64,000 nt of DNA from Parietichytrium sp. I65-24A (GCA_012862575.1 BLSF01000061.1:214349-278348); one strand, 5' to 3'; counted from the stretch's first letter, positions 35,613-44,180 are shown. Notes: generated from the letters alone by a model not told the origin. Program-made: numbers and translations.

Positions 35613-36767
35613 TTATGCGTACAAATCGCTAATCACCGCGACGGGCGCTTCTCGGTCAATCTCACCACCGTCACCGATGGCGTAATGGTTATTCAATCCC
35701 ATGCATTGAAGGTCGTCAGAACTCAGCATTGTAAAACATGCCCTGTATTTTCCACTGAACGCAGCTTTGTAATCGCTGCCACCTAGAACTTGCACGGGCA
35801 CAAGCTCCAATTCGTAACCCAGTAATCTTCCCCAATACAATGCCGTTCCATTTGCAAGCACAGCGACTGTATGTGAATGTCCCGCGCTAATATCAACAAC
35901 ATCTTCAACGTCTGGGACAATCGTGGGAATTCGATTCTCAACATCGCCGACAGAGCTTTGGTATTGTTATCCAAGTTGCGCCTGGCCATTGTATCCCCAG
36001 CAAGCCACTGTACCATTCGTAAAAAGTGCACATGAATGCACAAATCCGCATGAAATTTTGACAACATCCGCCTCGAGACCGATCGGAGTGACGGGTTCAA
36101 ACACCTGGTCGGATGTAGAGTTGATCCCAAGTGCACCATACACAGCGTTGTAGCCCCAGCATCTCACCTCACCAGAGTCAACCAACAATGCACATGAAAA
36201 CAAGTCCGAGACTGACAATTGTTTTGCTTCCGATCCATCGAGTCCAGAGACATTACGAGGATAGTATGAATGGCGCAACTCAGCTTCACCACAACCAAGC
36301 TGGTTGTAGACATTGTTGCCCCAGCATTGAACGCTGTTGTCATCAAGTACTACACAAGTATGAACCTCACCAGCACCTGTTTCGATGATTGAATTCGGCT
36401 CAAAAAATGGTGTGTCACATAACTCTGCTTCGTTTGTGGTATTCGAGCAGGTTTTAGATGGACTCCAACGCTGTCCCCAGCAATACAGATTGTTGTCAGA
36501 CGTCACGCCACATGCATGGTTTCGTCCGACAGAAATTTGTACAAGATCCGAAACACCAGACACGAGCGATTCCGGGGTTTGTACTGGTGTTGTCGTGCTT
36601 GATCCATGCCATTCTTCCGAATCGTAGCTATAGCCCCAGCACTGCGGCACCCCCGAAACGATGGCACAATTCCAGAGCCTCGACAATGCCAGATCGACGA
36701 TTGCCGCGTCTGTACATGCGTCAAGAACGAACGCCAAGAAGACAACACGACGAAAGAAGGACGACAT
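35613..36767 (-). pseudogene. Secreted RCC1-repeat protein interrupted by one in-frame TAA
   Basis: ATG at 36767 with a signal peptide (MSSFFRRVVFLAFVLDACTD). At least five RCC1/BLIP-II-type repeats follow, recognisable by C-x-x-x-x-x-G-x-x-x-CWG patterns (NCAIVSGVPQCWGYS, HACGVTSDNNLYCWG, HTCVVLDDNSVQCWG, FSCALLVDSGEVRCWG, HSCALFTNGTVACWG). The frame stops at TAA (35969-35967), right after GQAQLG. The same frame then continues with another repeat (VVDISAGHSHTVAVLANGTA...YWG) for about 117 codons to 35613. RCC1-type propellers usually need seven blades, so the break matters. The first 266 codons could still give a secreted protein. Either a recent nonsense mutation or a base error. Confidence 0.8.
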
Positions 36768-36833
36768 TTTTTTCTGCGCTTTTTTATTTGCAAACTCAGG
36801 TCAATTAAGGGACTGTCTGAAATCGATCTGTTG

Positions 36834-36855
36834 GTTAGGGTTAGGGTTTTTTGGA
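36834..36855 (+). repeat. Short TTAGGG-type tract
   Basis: GGTTAGGGTTAGGGTTTT, two to three telomere-like units, between the RCC1 gene and the stalk-protein gene. Other short TTAGGG or AACCTA tracts lie at 41-50, 8711-8730, 43118-43128 and 44114-44130. Confidence 0.6.
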
Positions 36856-36869
36856 AAACGGTTCTTTTT

Positions 36870-37610
36870 TCAACGGCTTGGGACACACCACGGCTCTTTT
36901 CTCCCACCCGATCCATCGTATTCTTCGTATCCAGGACAACAGCCGTCGGAATAGTCCCACGGTGAGTCCCATTCTACACCGCAACCGTCGTAAACGCATG
37001 ACGAAGCGACTGCGATAAGACCATCACAGCATGTTTGTGTATTTGAATTAAACTGTCCACCAGCTTCATAGACGCATCCTTTGGTAGGTGGGGCCGTTGG
37101 TGAGCGCGTGGTCGGTGCACGGGTGGTCGGTTGCGCGGTAATAAGACTAGGCAACGTTGGTTTTGGAGTCGATGTCGGTTGGTTGGTGGGTCGCGTGTTT
37201 GGGTTGCTGGCGATGATTTCTTCACTTTTGCGTGCGCTTAGAATCAGTAGTTGACCGTTGAGTTTGTTGACATAAGATAAAGTAGTAGTAGTGTACATCT
37301 CTGGTGAGTTGCAATTGTTGGTAATCAAGCAAAGGCCAGCGATTTGTACAGTATAGTCAAACACTGCTGTGCATGTATCGTCTGACATGGCCAAACATGC
37401 ACTCAAGCAAGTTTCTGAGGATGATTGGAGTCGTATGGCGGTGTATAAAGCATCAGAAGAGCACGTGACGGGTCCACGAAATATGGTGGTACTGTAGTCA
37501 AACGTGTTGAGATTGTGATCTGTAGATTGTGTGACAAAGATGATCAGGATGATGATGATGATGGCGACGGTTGCAATGGAAACGATGAATGAGAGCGGGT
37601 TGGTGGGCAT
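36870..37610 (-). CDS. Membrane-anchored Cys-rich protein with PT stalk
   Basis: 246 aa, ATG at 37610 (MPTNPLSFIVSIATVAIIII). A single hydrophobic helix at about 7-27 anchors it as a type II protein or uncleaved signal. Residues 30-130 contain a PAN/apple-like spacing of Cys (CSSDALYTAIRL, CLSACLAMSDDTCTAVFDY, CLITNNC). A stalk of PTNQPTSTPKPTLP and PTTRAPTTRSPTAPPT follows, then a Cys-rich head (CVYEAGGQFNSNTQTCCDGL, CGVEWDSPWDYSDGCCPGYE). TATA-type motif at 37645-37652. Pieces of this gene are scattered at 33103 and 38500. Confidence 0.7.
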   Translation of the reverse strand: MPTNPLSFIVSIATVAIIIIILIIFVTQSTDHNLNTFDYSTTIFRGPVTCSSDALYTAIRLQSSSETCLSACLAMSDDTCTAVFDYTVQIAGLCLITNNCNSPEMYTTTTLSYVNKLNGQLLILSARKSEEIIASNPNTRPTNQPTSTPKPTLPSLITAQPTTRAPTTRSPTAPPTKGCVYEAGGQFNSNTQTCCDGLIAVASSCVYDGCGVEWDSPWDYSDGCCPGYEEYDGSGGRKEPWCVPSR

Positions 37611-37644
37611 TTTCTTTTGAGTTTAAATTAGATTTGTATAGAAA

Positions 37645-37652
37645 CGTATATG
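37645..37652 (-). promoter_or_regulatory. TATA-type motif upstream of 36870-37610 gene
   Basis: CATATACG on the coding strand, about 35 nt upstream of the ATG. Confidence 0.5.
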
Positions 37653-37763
37653 AAAATTGCATCTGCACAATTTCTTGAGATTATGAGATGGCGTGAGTCT
37701 CTTCACGGTCGACAAGATCGCTCTAATTTTAGTTTGGAATAGCTTTTTGATTTTTAATAGTTA

Positions 37764-38234
37764 TCAACGTCTTCTCTTGCCGCACAAATGACAACATTTA
37801 CTGGAAGTTCGATCAAACAACCCAATTTGTTCGCTGCAACGTCGACTACTTGTATCCCATCTCTTTATTGTAGTTACCTCTTTTTCAAACGCTTCAAAGA
37901 TACCCTTATCGTTTAGCAGTTTATACGTTTCTACCGAGAAAATACCATTCTCTGCCCATTCACTTTCATTATATAAAGATGTAATAACATCTAAATATCT
38001 AAACTTTTCCTCCCGATCCGTAATTTTAATGCTTTGCAGGGACAAAACGATCTCATATATTTTATTTTGGAGAGACCTGTTCTTTTGAATTTTTCTAATA
38101 ATCTTTTCATTTGAATTCTCGACAAGTCTCAGATACTTGATAAGTAACCTAACCGTAGAGGCATAGTCTAATGTTTTCTCTCCATGAAAACTTTCAATCT
38201 CTGTCTTCAATTTTTCATAGTTTAAGCTCTGCAT
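37764..38234 (-). CDS. CxxC-tail family, single-module member
   Basis: 156 aa, ATG at 38234 (MQSLNYEKLKTEIESFHGEK). One all-helical module of about 120 residues, with RKIQKNRSLQNKIYEIVLSL, IKITDREEKFRYLDVITSLY and GIFSVETYKLL, is shared with the proteins at 40925, 43658, 46244 and 47594. The end contains the tail twice: a degenerate copy (WDTSSRRCSEQIG) and a final intact one (RTSSKCCHLCGKRRR). This shows that tail-coding DNA can be tandemly duplicated. TATA-type motif at 38266-38274. Function unknown. Confidence 0.7.
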   Translation of the reverse strand: MQSLNYEKLKTEIESFHGEKTLDYASTVRLLIKYLRLVENSNEKIIRKIQKNRSLQNKIYEIVLSLQSIKITDREEKFRYLDVITSLYNESEWAENGIFSVETYKLLNDKGIFEAFEKEVTTIKRWDTSSRRCSEQIGLFDRTSSKCCHLCGKRRR

Positions 38235-38265
38235 TTTTTTTCTTAAGTTTAAGTTTTCGTCTCCA

Positions 38266-38274
38266 CGTATATAT
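38266..38274 (-). promoter_or_regulatory. TATA-type motif upstream of 37764-38234 gene
   Basis: ATATATACG on the coding strand about 32-40 nt upstream of the ATG. Confidence 0.55.
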
Positions 38275-38288
38275 CTAATTTTTCTGTC

Positions 38289-38400
38289 AGCAACGAGGTG
38301 ATGTCCATGTAGACACTTCCAGTTTCGTATTCTCTAACCTAAACAATATTTGACATTCAGCCTGAAAACGATCATTTTCGCGTAATTTTTCGATAAGATT
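38289..38400 (-). pseudogene. Decayed C-terminus of a CxxC-tail gene
   Basis: Minus-strand reading gives KLRENDRFQAECQILFRLEN, then TKLEVSTWTSPRC and a stop. This matches the last 40 residues of the protein at 40925 (ELCENVLFQQECLKVFREVN, TKLKTLEWTSSRRC), but the CxxC is cut after its first Cys. Upstream similarity is lost. Confidence 0.7.
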
Positions 38401-38499
38401 AGGTTTAGGTGATGTTGTAGTCTTTTCTCTCACCGGTGGATTGTCTTCAGCTTTCCCTTCAGAGCATGAAATGATGAAAAATCTTAGGTTACATAGATG

Positions 38500-38567
38500 A
38501 TTAGGATGATGATGATGGTGACAGTTGAAAAGGAAACGATGAATGGGAGTGGGTTGGTGGACATTTT
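38500..38567 (-). pseudogene. Fragment of the N-terminus of the 36870 gene
   Basis: GATGATGATGGTGACAG and GAAACGATGAATGGGAGTGG repeat the start region at 37550-37612. On the minus strand it encodes MSTNPLPFIVSFSTVTIIII, then soon stops. Only the membrane anchor was copied. Confidence 0.65.
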
Positions 38568-38575
38568 ATTTGAGT

Positions 38576-40522
38576 TTAAGTTTTGAATAGTTTGCCGGTT
38601 ATGTCATATATAAGTATTCTTAAAACTAATGAATCCCCGAATGGTTTACAAGTTGATTGTCCTGCTTGTTCTCGTTCTATACGATCAAGAGTTACAGGCT
38701 TGATGTATTTTTCTAATCGACGAAATAACGAGTTCAAGAACTTATAAACAGGTTCATCGATATCTTGACCCGAATTGGTGCTTTGGTACTTTTGCATGAT
38801 CTCTCTGATTTCAGTTACCTGTCTACGAACAACGACTCTGTCTCTTTCAGAAATCTTTTCAAAAAGTAAGTGCAATAACACTTTCGTAGTTCTGGACAGA
38901 CCATCAGTGACTCCCTTATCAGGATCAAACATTATTGTGATGTACGGTTGTTCTTTCTCGCCGTAATTTTTAAAGCTATCAGTAATCGATTTTACACATT
39001 TCTCTTGAAACTCATCATCCATTTCCAGAACGTGAACAGTCCTCGAAATCACTTCAGATATAGTATCTGGATCCATATTAAAGTATCTTACATTCGTTTT
39101 GATGTAATCCATACTAAAAATGATTTGTGAAAGTCTCCAAATCTCTGGTAACTTAAGGAACTCATTATAGCTTTGTACGAATATCTGAACGATACCATTC
39201 TTTTTATACTTGGGATCAAACAACGTATCACATCGTTTTCGGGAGAAACAACTAAAGAAACTACCACTAGTAGTAGTAGTAGTATCCCGTTCACAAGAAT
39301 TTTTAGTACTGCGACGGCGCGAAGCTGCTTGTGCTGGATATACAGTGGCTTCTTTGCTACTCTCCATACGAGCAGGAGTTTGTTCTCGTTCTATACGATC
39401 AAGAGTTTCAGGAGTGATGTATATTTTTAATAGACGAATCCCCGAGTTCCAATAGCTGTATTCAGAGATATCGATAAATTGACCCGAATTGACTATATCG
39501 GTGCTTTGGCACGCTTCAATGATCTTTCTGATTTCAGATACATGTCTGCGAACAATATCTCCTTCATAATTCTCTTCAAAAACTAAGTCCAAGAACGCTA
39601 TCGTAGAGTTGGACAGACCATTAGTGAAATCCGCGTCAGGCCAAAACATTTTACTGATGTGTATTTGTTTGTTCTCGTCGTAAGTTTTAAAGCAATTTGC
39701 AATTGATTCTGCACATTTATTTTGAAACGTTTCATCCATTTTCAGAAAGTCAGCAGTCTCCGAAATAACTTTAGAGACAGTATTTGGATCCATACTAAAG
39801 ACCGTTGGGTTAATTTCCATTCGATCCAATCTTCCAGTGATACTTGAAAGTATGTTAATCTTCGGAGAATCAAGAAACATGTCATACCATCTTACCCATG
39901 TCTGAACGTCACGATTCTCTTTATACTTGCTATCAAACAACGTAGTACGTCGTTTTTGTTTTCGTTTTCGTTGTCGGTTTCTCCCACCAGTAGTATTATC
40001 TGATTCATTTCTAGGAGATATCGAAATGTATTTATTCAACATCGATTCCGTTAATCCACATTTAAGAGCTTTTTTCCTGATTTGAGATAACTCTCTGTGA
40101 ACAATACGTCCATAAGCATTCTTTACAAAAAGTAACTGCAATAAATGGATTGTACACTCGGAGAGACAGATTCTGAATGACGTGTTTTCATACATCGCGG
40201 TGATACAAGACTCATCATCATCATCGTATTCTTGAAAGCATTTTGCCATCAATTCTGCGCATTTAGATTGAAAATCATCATCGTTTTTCAGAAAGTCGAC
40301 AGTCTTTTCAACTTCTTCCGTAACGTAGTCAGGATCTATATCCTTCCTGGCGTTCATTGTATAGTCACCTGGACGCCACTTCATTGAAGACAACTGATCA
40401 TTGATTTGACAGAGCTTGTCAAGATTGGGCTTTCTACAAAATGATTTATACGTCTCTCTAAATGGAGAAACCCAGACAATTGAGACAAACGTGTCACCAA
40501 ATAAACCTTCTTGACCAGACAT
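38576..40522 (-). CDS. Three-module helical repeat protein (module B family)
   Basis: 648 aa, ATG at 40522 (MSGQEGLFGDTFVSIVWVSP). Three copies of a helical module of about 150 residues can be aligned. Each has F(L/F)K.D..FQ.KC...(I/M)..CF..Y, then LS..T...L.L.F, then a VRR..SEIRKI block, at about 20-170, 205-370 and 440-610. The linkers are basic or Ser/Thr-rich (RNRQRKRKQKRR, RDTTTTTSGSFFSCFSRKR). The same module occurs once in the CxxC-tail protein at 42130 and in the decayed gene at 40573. This protein itself lacks the CxxC tail. TATA-type motif at 40551-40562. Function unknown. Confidence 0.7.
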   Translation of the reverse strand: MSGQEGLFGDTFVSIVWVSPFRETYKSFCRKPNLDKLCQINDQLSSMKWRPGDYTMNARKDIDPDYVTEEVEKTVDFLKNDDDFQSKCAELMAKCFQEYDDDDESCITAMYENTSFRICLSECTIHLLQLLFVKNAYGRIVHRELSQIRKKALKCGLTESMLNKYISISPRNESDNTTGGRNRQRKRKQKRRTTLFDSKYKENRDVQTWVRWYDMFLDSPKINILSSITGRLDRMEINPTVFSMDPNTVSKVISETADFLKMDETFQNKCAESIANCFKTYDENKQIHISKMFWPDADFTNGLSNSTIAFLDLVFEENYEGDIVRRHVSEIRKIIEACQSTDIVNSGQFIDISEYSYWNSGIRLLKIYITPETLDRIEREQTPARMESSKEATVYPAQAASRRRSTKNSCERDTTTTTSGSFFSCFSRKRCDTLFDPKYKKNGIVQIFVQSYNEFLKLPEIWRLSQIIFSMDYIKTNVRYFNMDPDTISEVISRTVHVLEMDDEFQEKCVKSITDSFKNYGEKEQPYITIMFDPDKGVTDGLSRTTKVLLHLLFEKISERDRVVVRRQVTEIREIMQKYQSTNSGQDIDEPVYKFLNSLFRRLEKYIKPVTLDRIEREQAGQSTCKPFGDSLVLRILIYDITGKLFKT

Positions 40523-40550
40523 ATTTTATATAATTTTTGAGTTTACGTGT

Positions 40551-40562
40551 CCACATATATAT
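40551..40562 (-). promoter_or_regulatory. TATA-type motif upstream of 38576-40522 gene
   Basis: ATATATATGTGG on the coding strand, about 29-40 nt upstream of the ATG; it overlaps the 3' end of the decayed gene at 40573. Confidence 0.5.
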
Positions 40563-40572
40563 TTAAATAACC

Positions 40573-40881
40573 TCAACGCCTTTTCCTACCGCAAACGGTA
40601 CAACGACGACTTGATGTACTTATACCCGATTGTTTAACATAATTTAGATAATTCTAGATACGATTAAAGGTTTACTTTCCTTCAGAGCTTTGACAGCATT
40701 TTCAATGTCATCAGGTTTGATATCGCCTGGTTCCTTAATGATTTCATAGTGCAATAGAAAGGTTGGGTGTAGAAAAACCTTTGACATCTATCGTGAACCC
40801 AACGAACGCTATAGTTTGATGGATATTTTTCCAATAGAGCATTGTATCTAAAAAATCGTCTATATAAAAGGTTTTCTTCAT
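40573..40881 (-). pseudogene. Decayed module-B gene with intact CxxC tail
   Basis: An ATG at 40881 opens MKKTFYIDDFLDTMLYW and about 47 codons before a stop. A second frame continues with HYEIIKEPGDIKPDDIENAV (compare EADDIKNEDIRGAINIL in the gene at 42130) to a stop near 40650. A third gives YVKQSGISTSSRRCTVCGRK-RR and TGA at 40573. The pieces are colinear with a single module plus tail, so two frame breaks have destroyed the gene. The tail shares the SGISTSS string with an internal segment of the 40925 protein. Confidence 0.7.
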
Positions 40882-40924
40882 ATCTTTTCTTTTGTTTATT
40901 TTAGGAAATCGAAACTCGTAATAA

Positions 40925-41824
40925 TTATTTCATGCGATGCTTCCCGCAGACATTACAACGACGAGATGATGTCCATTCCAACGTTTTCAGCTTTGTATTC
41001 ACTTCACGGAACACTTTTAGACACTCTTGTTGAAAAAGCACGTTTTCGCATAATTCTACGTTAATAGTATGCTTAGTTTGGTCCCATTTCGAGTTGATTA
41101 GAATTAAACCACGAGAAAATTCCAAGAGTGAATCGACACCGGGATCATTTAGGAAGTTATCCAAGTTCTTTTCATAATGGTCGAAATAGTCTTGTCTACT
41201 CCATATAAGATGTGTCTTGTCGTCGTGCTCGGCACGTATTCTAATACGCCCACGCGCGTCCTTTCCCAAAAGACTGCGAATATAAGCCATCGACTTAATT
41301 TCTGATTTTGTCTCTTCGGATAGGCAATCGAGAGGAAAAACTCCTAGCATATGCTTCAGTTGGTCAGTCATTTCAAAACTACCACTAGTAGGAGAACTTG
41401 ACCAACGAGATGATGTACTTATACCCGATTTTTGAACAAAAATTAGATAATTCTCGATACGTTTAAAGGTACCATTGATGGTTAGCTTACGAAGCGTATC
41501 TTTCGAGAAAATTGTGTACTTATGATGTTGGTAATAAAAAGTGTTACAAAGCTTGATAAATGTCTGCCTTTGGTCATCATTAATATCAATTGTTCTCATG
41601 GCAAAAATGATGTCAAAAATTTTATCTTGGATATCCATATCGTCTCGAATTCTTTGAATCAACGTTTCATCTGAACCTTTGTTATCTCTCACATGCTCGA
41701 TAAGTACTTGAATTGCAACGGCACATTGAAATGCATACTGGTGAGTATAGTTTTCAATATTAAAGCTTCGAATCAGTTCCAATTGTTCGGACATCTCCGG
41801 TAGCAATTCTTCTACGCTCTGCAT
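40925..41824 (-). CDS. CxxC-tail family, two-module member
   Basis: 299 aa from the ATG at 41824 (MQSVEELLPEMSEQLELIRS). The open frame extends upstream but only through a fragment of another gene (41850-41990), and the TATA motif at 41857-41866 lies inside that extension. Module 1 (about 1-145) has the family blocks (RIRDDMDIQDKIFDIIFAMR, IDINDDQRQ, YTIFSKDTLRKL). A relic of an internal tail (KSGISTSSRWSSSPTSG) separates it from a second region ending in LCENVLFQQECLKVF. The C-terminus is EWTSSRRCNVCGKHRMK. The internal relic shows that this protein arose by fusion of two tail-bearing units. Confidence 0.72.
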   Translation of the reverse strand: MQSVEELLPEMSEQLELIRSFNIENYTHQYAFQCAVAIQVLIEHVRDNKGSDETLIQRIRDDMDIQDKIFDIIFAMRTIDINDDQRQTFIKLCNTFYYQHHKYTIFSKDTLRKLTINGTFKRIENYLIFVQKSGISTSSRWSSSPTSGSFEMTDQLKHMLGVFPLDCLSEETKSEIKSMAYIRSLLGKDARGRIRIRAEHDDKTHLIWSRQDYFDHYEKNLDNFLNDPGVDSLLEFSRGLILINSKWDQTKHTINVELCENVLFQQECLKVFREVNTKLKTLEWTSSRRCNVCGKHRMK

Positions 41825-41849
41825 TTTTTTTCTTAAAGTTTGAGTTTTC

Positions 41850-41990
41850 GTCTCTACGTATATATGAAATTTCTCATTTTTTCTTCCATGATGTTTTCCA
41901 TGTCGTTTGTACAACCCAAGATGTTGCGTTCCATGGGGAAAGATCAAATGATGATCAAATTTGAATCCAATCGAATACGTCTACTGAAAC
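41850..41990 (-). pseudogene. Fragment of an alpha/beta-hydrolase gene used as upstream region
   Basis: Encodes KFDHHLIFPHGTQHLGLYKR-type sequence continuous with the frame above, but truncated on both sides. About 110 bp are nearly identical to 42720-42860. It now forms the upstream flank (including the TATA motif) of the gene starting at 41824. Confidence 0.7.
41857..41866 (-). promoter_or_regulatory. TATA-type motif upstream of 40925-41824 gene
   Basis: CATATATACG followed by TAGAGACG on the coding strand, 33-42 nt upstream of the ATG. The extended form CATATATACGTAGAGAC resembles 44170-44187. Confidence 0.6.
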
Positions 41991-42129
41991 CGCAAACGGT
42001 ACAGTATCTACGAGAAGATACGATGGTCTCTTTTAGCTTAGGAGTTTGTTCGAATCCATCAAGATGTGAGCGTTAGGTAGGTAGAGAGCATAAAAATGTG
42101 GTAGATGGAAAAATGCTTTTTAATTGTTA

Positions 42130-42678
42130 TTAATTATTTCTCTTGCCGCAGACGTGGCAACGTTTACTGGAAGTTACAGCATAACTATTCATTGATTGTT
42201 CATTATCTGACTTACTGCGGCGAACAACTTTTTTAGACAGCCCTTTTTGCCAAAAACAAGATTCCAATACCTTTTTTGTATTGTCGGAGAGACAGATAGT
42301 GAAACGCTCAGGTTCAACAAACATTCCGCCGATGAGCATTCCTACAGACTCCCATATGTTTTTAAAGCGATTTTGAAGTAGTTTTACACACTTTGATTGA
42401 AATTCAATATCTTTCTTCAGAATATTGATAGCTCCCCGAATATCCTCATTTTTGATATCGTCTGCTTCTTTAAGCATTGAAAACAAAACATAATTGATTT
42501 CACTGAGTACTAAAAGATTCGGGCTTTTATCAAATTGTCGAATTCTATCTGTAAGAATACAAACATATTCGTTCTCAGTATATTCTGTCAATCCAATGGT
42601 TTGAGCAATTACTTCATTTTCTTTCTTTCTTAGATAAATTTCTTTTCTTTTTTCCTCTCTTGTGTTCTCGACAGACAT
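42130..42678 (-). CDS. CxxC-tail protein with single module B
   Basis: 182 aa, ATG at 42678 (MSVENTREEKRKEIYLRKKE). One module of the type found three times in the 38576-40522 protein: ILKKDIEFQSKCVKLLQNRF, GGMFVEPERFTICLSDNTKK, then a KKVVRRSKSDNEQS segment. It ends AVTSSKRCHVCGKRNN. So the CxxC tail is attached here to a module different from that of 37764 or 40925, showing that the tail moves between families. TATA-type motif at 42711-42720. Confidence 0.7.
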   Translation of the reverse strand: MSVENTREEKRKEIYLRKKENEVIAQTIGLTEYTENEYVCILTDRIRQFDKSPNLLVLSEINYVLFSMLKEADDIKNEDIRGAINILKKDIEFQSKCVKLLQNRFKNIWESVGMLIGGMFVEPERFTICLSDNTKKVLESCFWQKGLSKKVVRRSKSDNEQSMNSYAVTSSKRCHVCGKRNN

Positions 42679-42710
42679 TTTTTTCTTGTTTTATAAATAT
42701 TTTATCTCTA

Positions 42711-42720
42711 CGTATGTATG
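42711..42720 (-). promoter_or_regulatory. TATA-type motif upstream of 42130-42678 gene
   Basis: CATACATACG on the coding strand about 33-42 nt before the ATG; one base different from the motif at 41857, and the flank is a copy of the same hydrolase fragment. Confidence 0.5.
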
Positions 42721-42990
42721 AAATCTCTCATTTTTTCTTCCATGATGTTTTCCATGTCGTTTGTACAACCCAAGATGTTGCGTTCCATGGGGAAAGATCA
42801 AATGATGATCAAATTTGTATCCAATCGAATACGTCTGCTGAATCTTGGCAAGCGTAGTGACGGGGTCGTGCTCATTGTGTATCATCATGATGTTTTCCTC
42901 GCCACCAAGTTTTGCATGAATGTTTGATCGCACGATTTCTGTGATATTGACCTTATCCGCGTCTGAAAGAACGATTCAAGCATGTTTTCA
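42720..42990 (-). pseudogene. C-terminal remnant of an alpha/beta-hydrolase gene
   Basis: A frame without start reads VNITEIVRSNIHAKLGGEEN, then IMMIHNEHDPVTTLAKIQQT and FDHHLIFPHGTQHLGLYKRH. The Asp of NEHDP and the His of HGTQH are in the right order for the acid and histidine of an alpha/beta hydrolase. An upstream stop and the lack of a nucleophile region show it is truncated. Its closest copy is at 41850-41990. Confidence 0.65.
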
Positions 42991-43200
42991 TCGTTGATCA
43001 TTGTTGTCTGTATGTGTCCTGAATATCCATTCATCCATCCAGGTTAGGATCCTCAATATGTATATGTGTGACATTTCAAAGCACTATGAGCACAATGAAT
43101 GAATGTATGAAACCACTTAGGTTAGGTTAATAATGCATGGTTTCTTGAAATAATGAGGTGACGAGAATCATTAGTAAGATTAGTGTTGAAACTAGTTTAG

Positions 43201-43500
43201 TCATTCTTCTTCTTCTTGATCACTTAAAATCATTTCGTCAAGACCGACATTGTACAACCTTGAAACTACTCCTCGTCCTAAATCGTTGTGTTCCAAGTCG
43301 AGAAACGTGAGTTTGGAATTTTCTATCACTTCAACAAATGCATCGCCACCATCGTCCTTGATAGAATTGCATCCTAGGTCGCGTTCCTCCACGTTACAAT
43401 CTCTCAAAGCATCTGCCAAAGCACGCGCACCGTTGTCTCCAAATTTACAAGTGTTTAGCCCGAGGATTTTTAGAAAAGTACAACTCGAGAGGCTATCATC
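43201..43500 (-). pseudogene. 5'-truncated leucine-rich-repeat gene
   Basis: About 98 codons without ATG read as ribonuclease-inhibitor-type LRRs: CTFLKILGLNTCKFGDNGAR, ALADALRDCNVEERDLGCNS, then LTFLDLEHNDLGRGV, ending in a very acidic SDQEEEE. The upstream end reaches an ACATATACGATGATA string at about 43497-43509, which looks like the TATA module seen at 47554. However, the ATG there is out of frame. A larger LRR gene appears to have been cut by a rearrangement that brought in a promoter. Confidence 0.65.
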
Positions 43501-43610
43501 GTATATGTGCGCGTGAAATCATGCCATCGATTAATGAACATCATGATGAAGCGGCAACAGACGATCGAAATCTGAAAAAATGGGTACATGTGAATTTTGT
43601 ATTGGACGTA

Positions 43611-43620
43611 CATATATACG
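43611..43620 (+). promoter_or_regulatory. TATA-type motif upstream of 43658 gene
   Basis: CATATATACG followed by ACGATGAAAAAA, 47 nt before the ATG. The same extended string occurs at 46201 and 47554. Confidence 0.65.
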
Positions 43621-43657
43621 ACGATGAAAAAATTGTCTTTATATAGAGAGAAGAAAA

Positions 43658-44128
43658 ATGACATCTTTGTTTCGGAAAAAAAGAAGTGAACAAGAGCATG
43701 GATTGACAAATACACTTAAGCAAGTTAACCAGTCATCATCGGATATTTATGAACAACTCAAGGTGATTTCATCAATCCGTGATCGTATAAATGATTTCGA
43801 AGAATTAGAAAGAGATGAAATAACTCAACGCATTCGTGGCGATGAAAGACTCCAAAAAAAATTTAGAGACATATTTTCCAAGCTTAATCTTGAATTTATC
43901 AATGGGGACGGGCGATATTTTGCAGGAAGGTACATTGACACTTTAAACATTCTTCAAAAAATTTTGAAAGAATTCAAACGCGTTCAGAATGAATCAATAT
44001 TTAGTGAATTTACTAGAGATTTTGAAGACATGGTCACGCTACCGCTTGATGGAATAAAGACAAAACTCGGTCCGGAATATCAAAAATATTGTGCAAAATG
44101 TGGTGGTAGAAAGAAAAACCTAACCTAA
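43658..44128 (+). CDS. CxxC-tail family, single-module member (GGRK type)
   Basis: 156 aa, ATG at 43658 (MTSLFRKKRSEQEHGLTNTL). One helical module: EQLKVISSIRDRINDFEELE, ITQRIRGDERLQKKFRDIFS, then FAGRYIDTLNILQKILKEF and SIFSEFTRDFEDMV. The blocks match the first module of the proteins at 46244 and 47594 and, more weakly, 37764 and 40925. It ends KYCAKCGGRKKNLT; the last residues and stop are provided by a CCTAACCTAACCTA tract. Helical and charged; probably a protein-binding scaffold. Function unknown. Confidence 0.72.
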   Translation: MTSLFRKKRSEQEHGLTNTLKQVNQSSSDIYEQLKVISSIRDRINDFEELERDEITQRIRGDERLQKKFRDIFSKLNLEFINGDGRYFAGRYIDTLNILQKILKEFKRVQNESIFSEFTRDFEDMVTLPLDGIKTKLGPEYQKYCAKCGGRKKNLT

Positions 44129-44169
44129 CCTAGAATCATGTCATTGTGTTACCTAACCAGGAAAAAAAA

Positions 44170-44180
44170 CATATATACGT
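44170..44180 (+). promoter_or_regulatory. TATA-type motif upstream of 44221 gene
   Basis: CATATATACGT then GTAGAGACG, 51 nt before the ATG at 44221. Confidence 0.6.

Noticed and set aside
40925-41947. Longer N-terminus for the CxxC-tail protein (start at 41947)
   Set aside because: The extra 41 residues come from a hydrolase fragment that contains the TATA motif; the sister gene at 37764 starts at the equivalent MQS.
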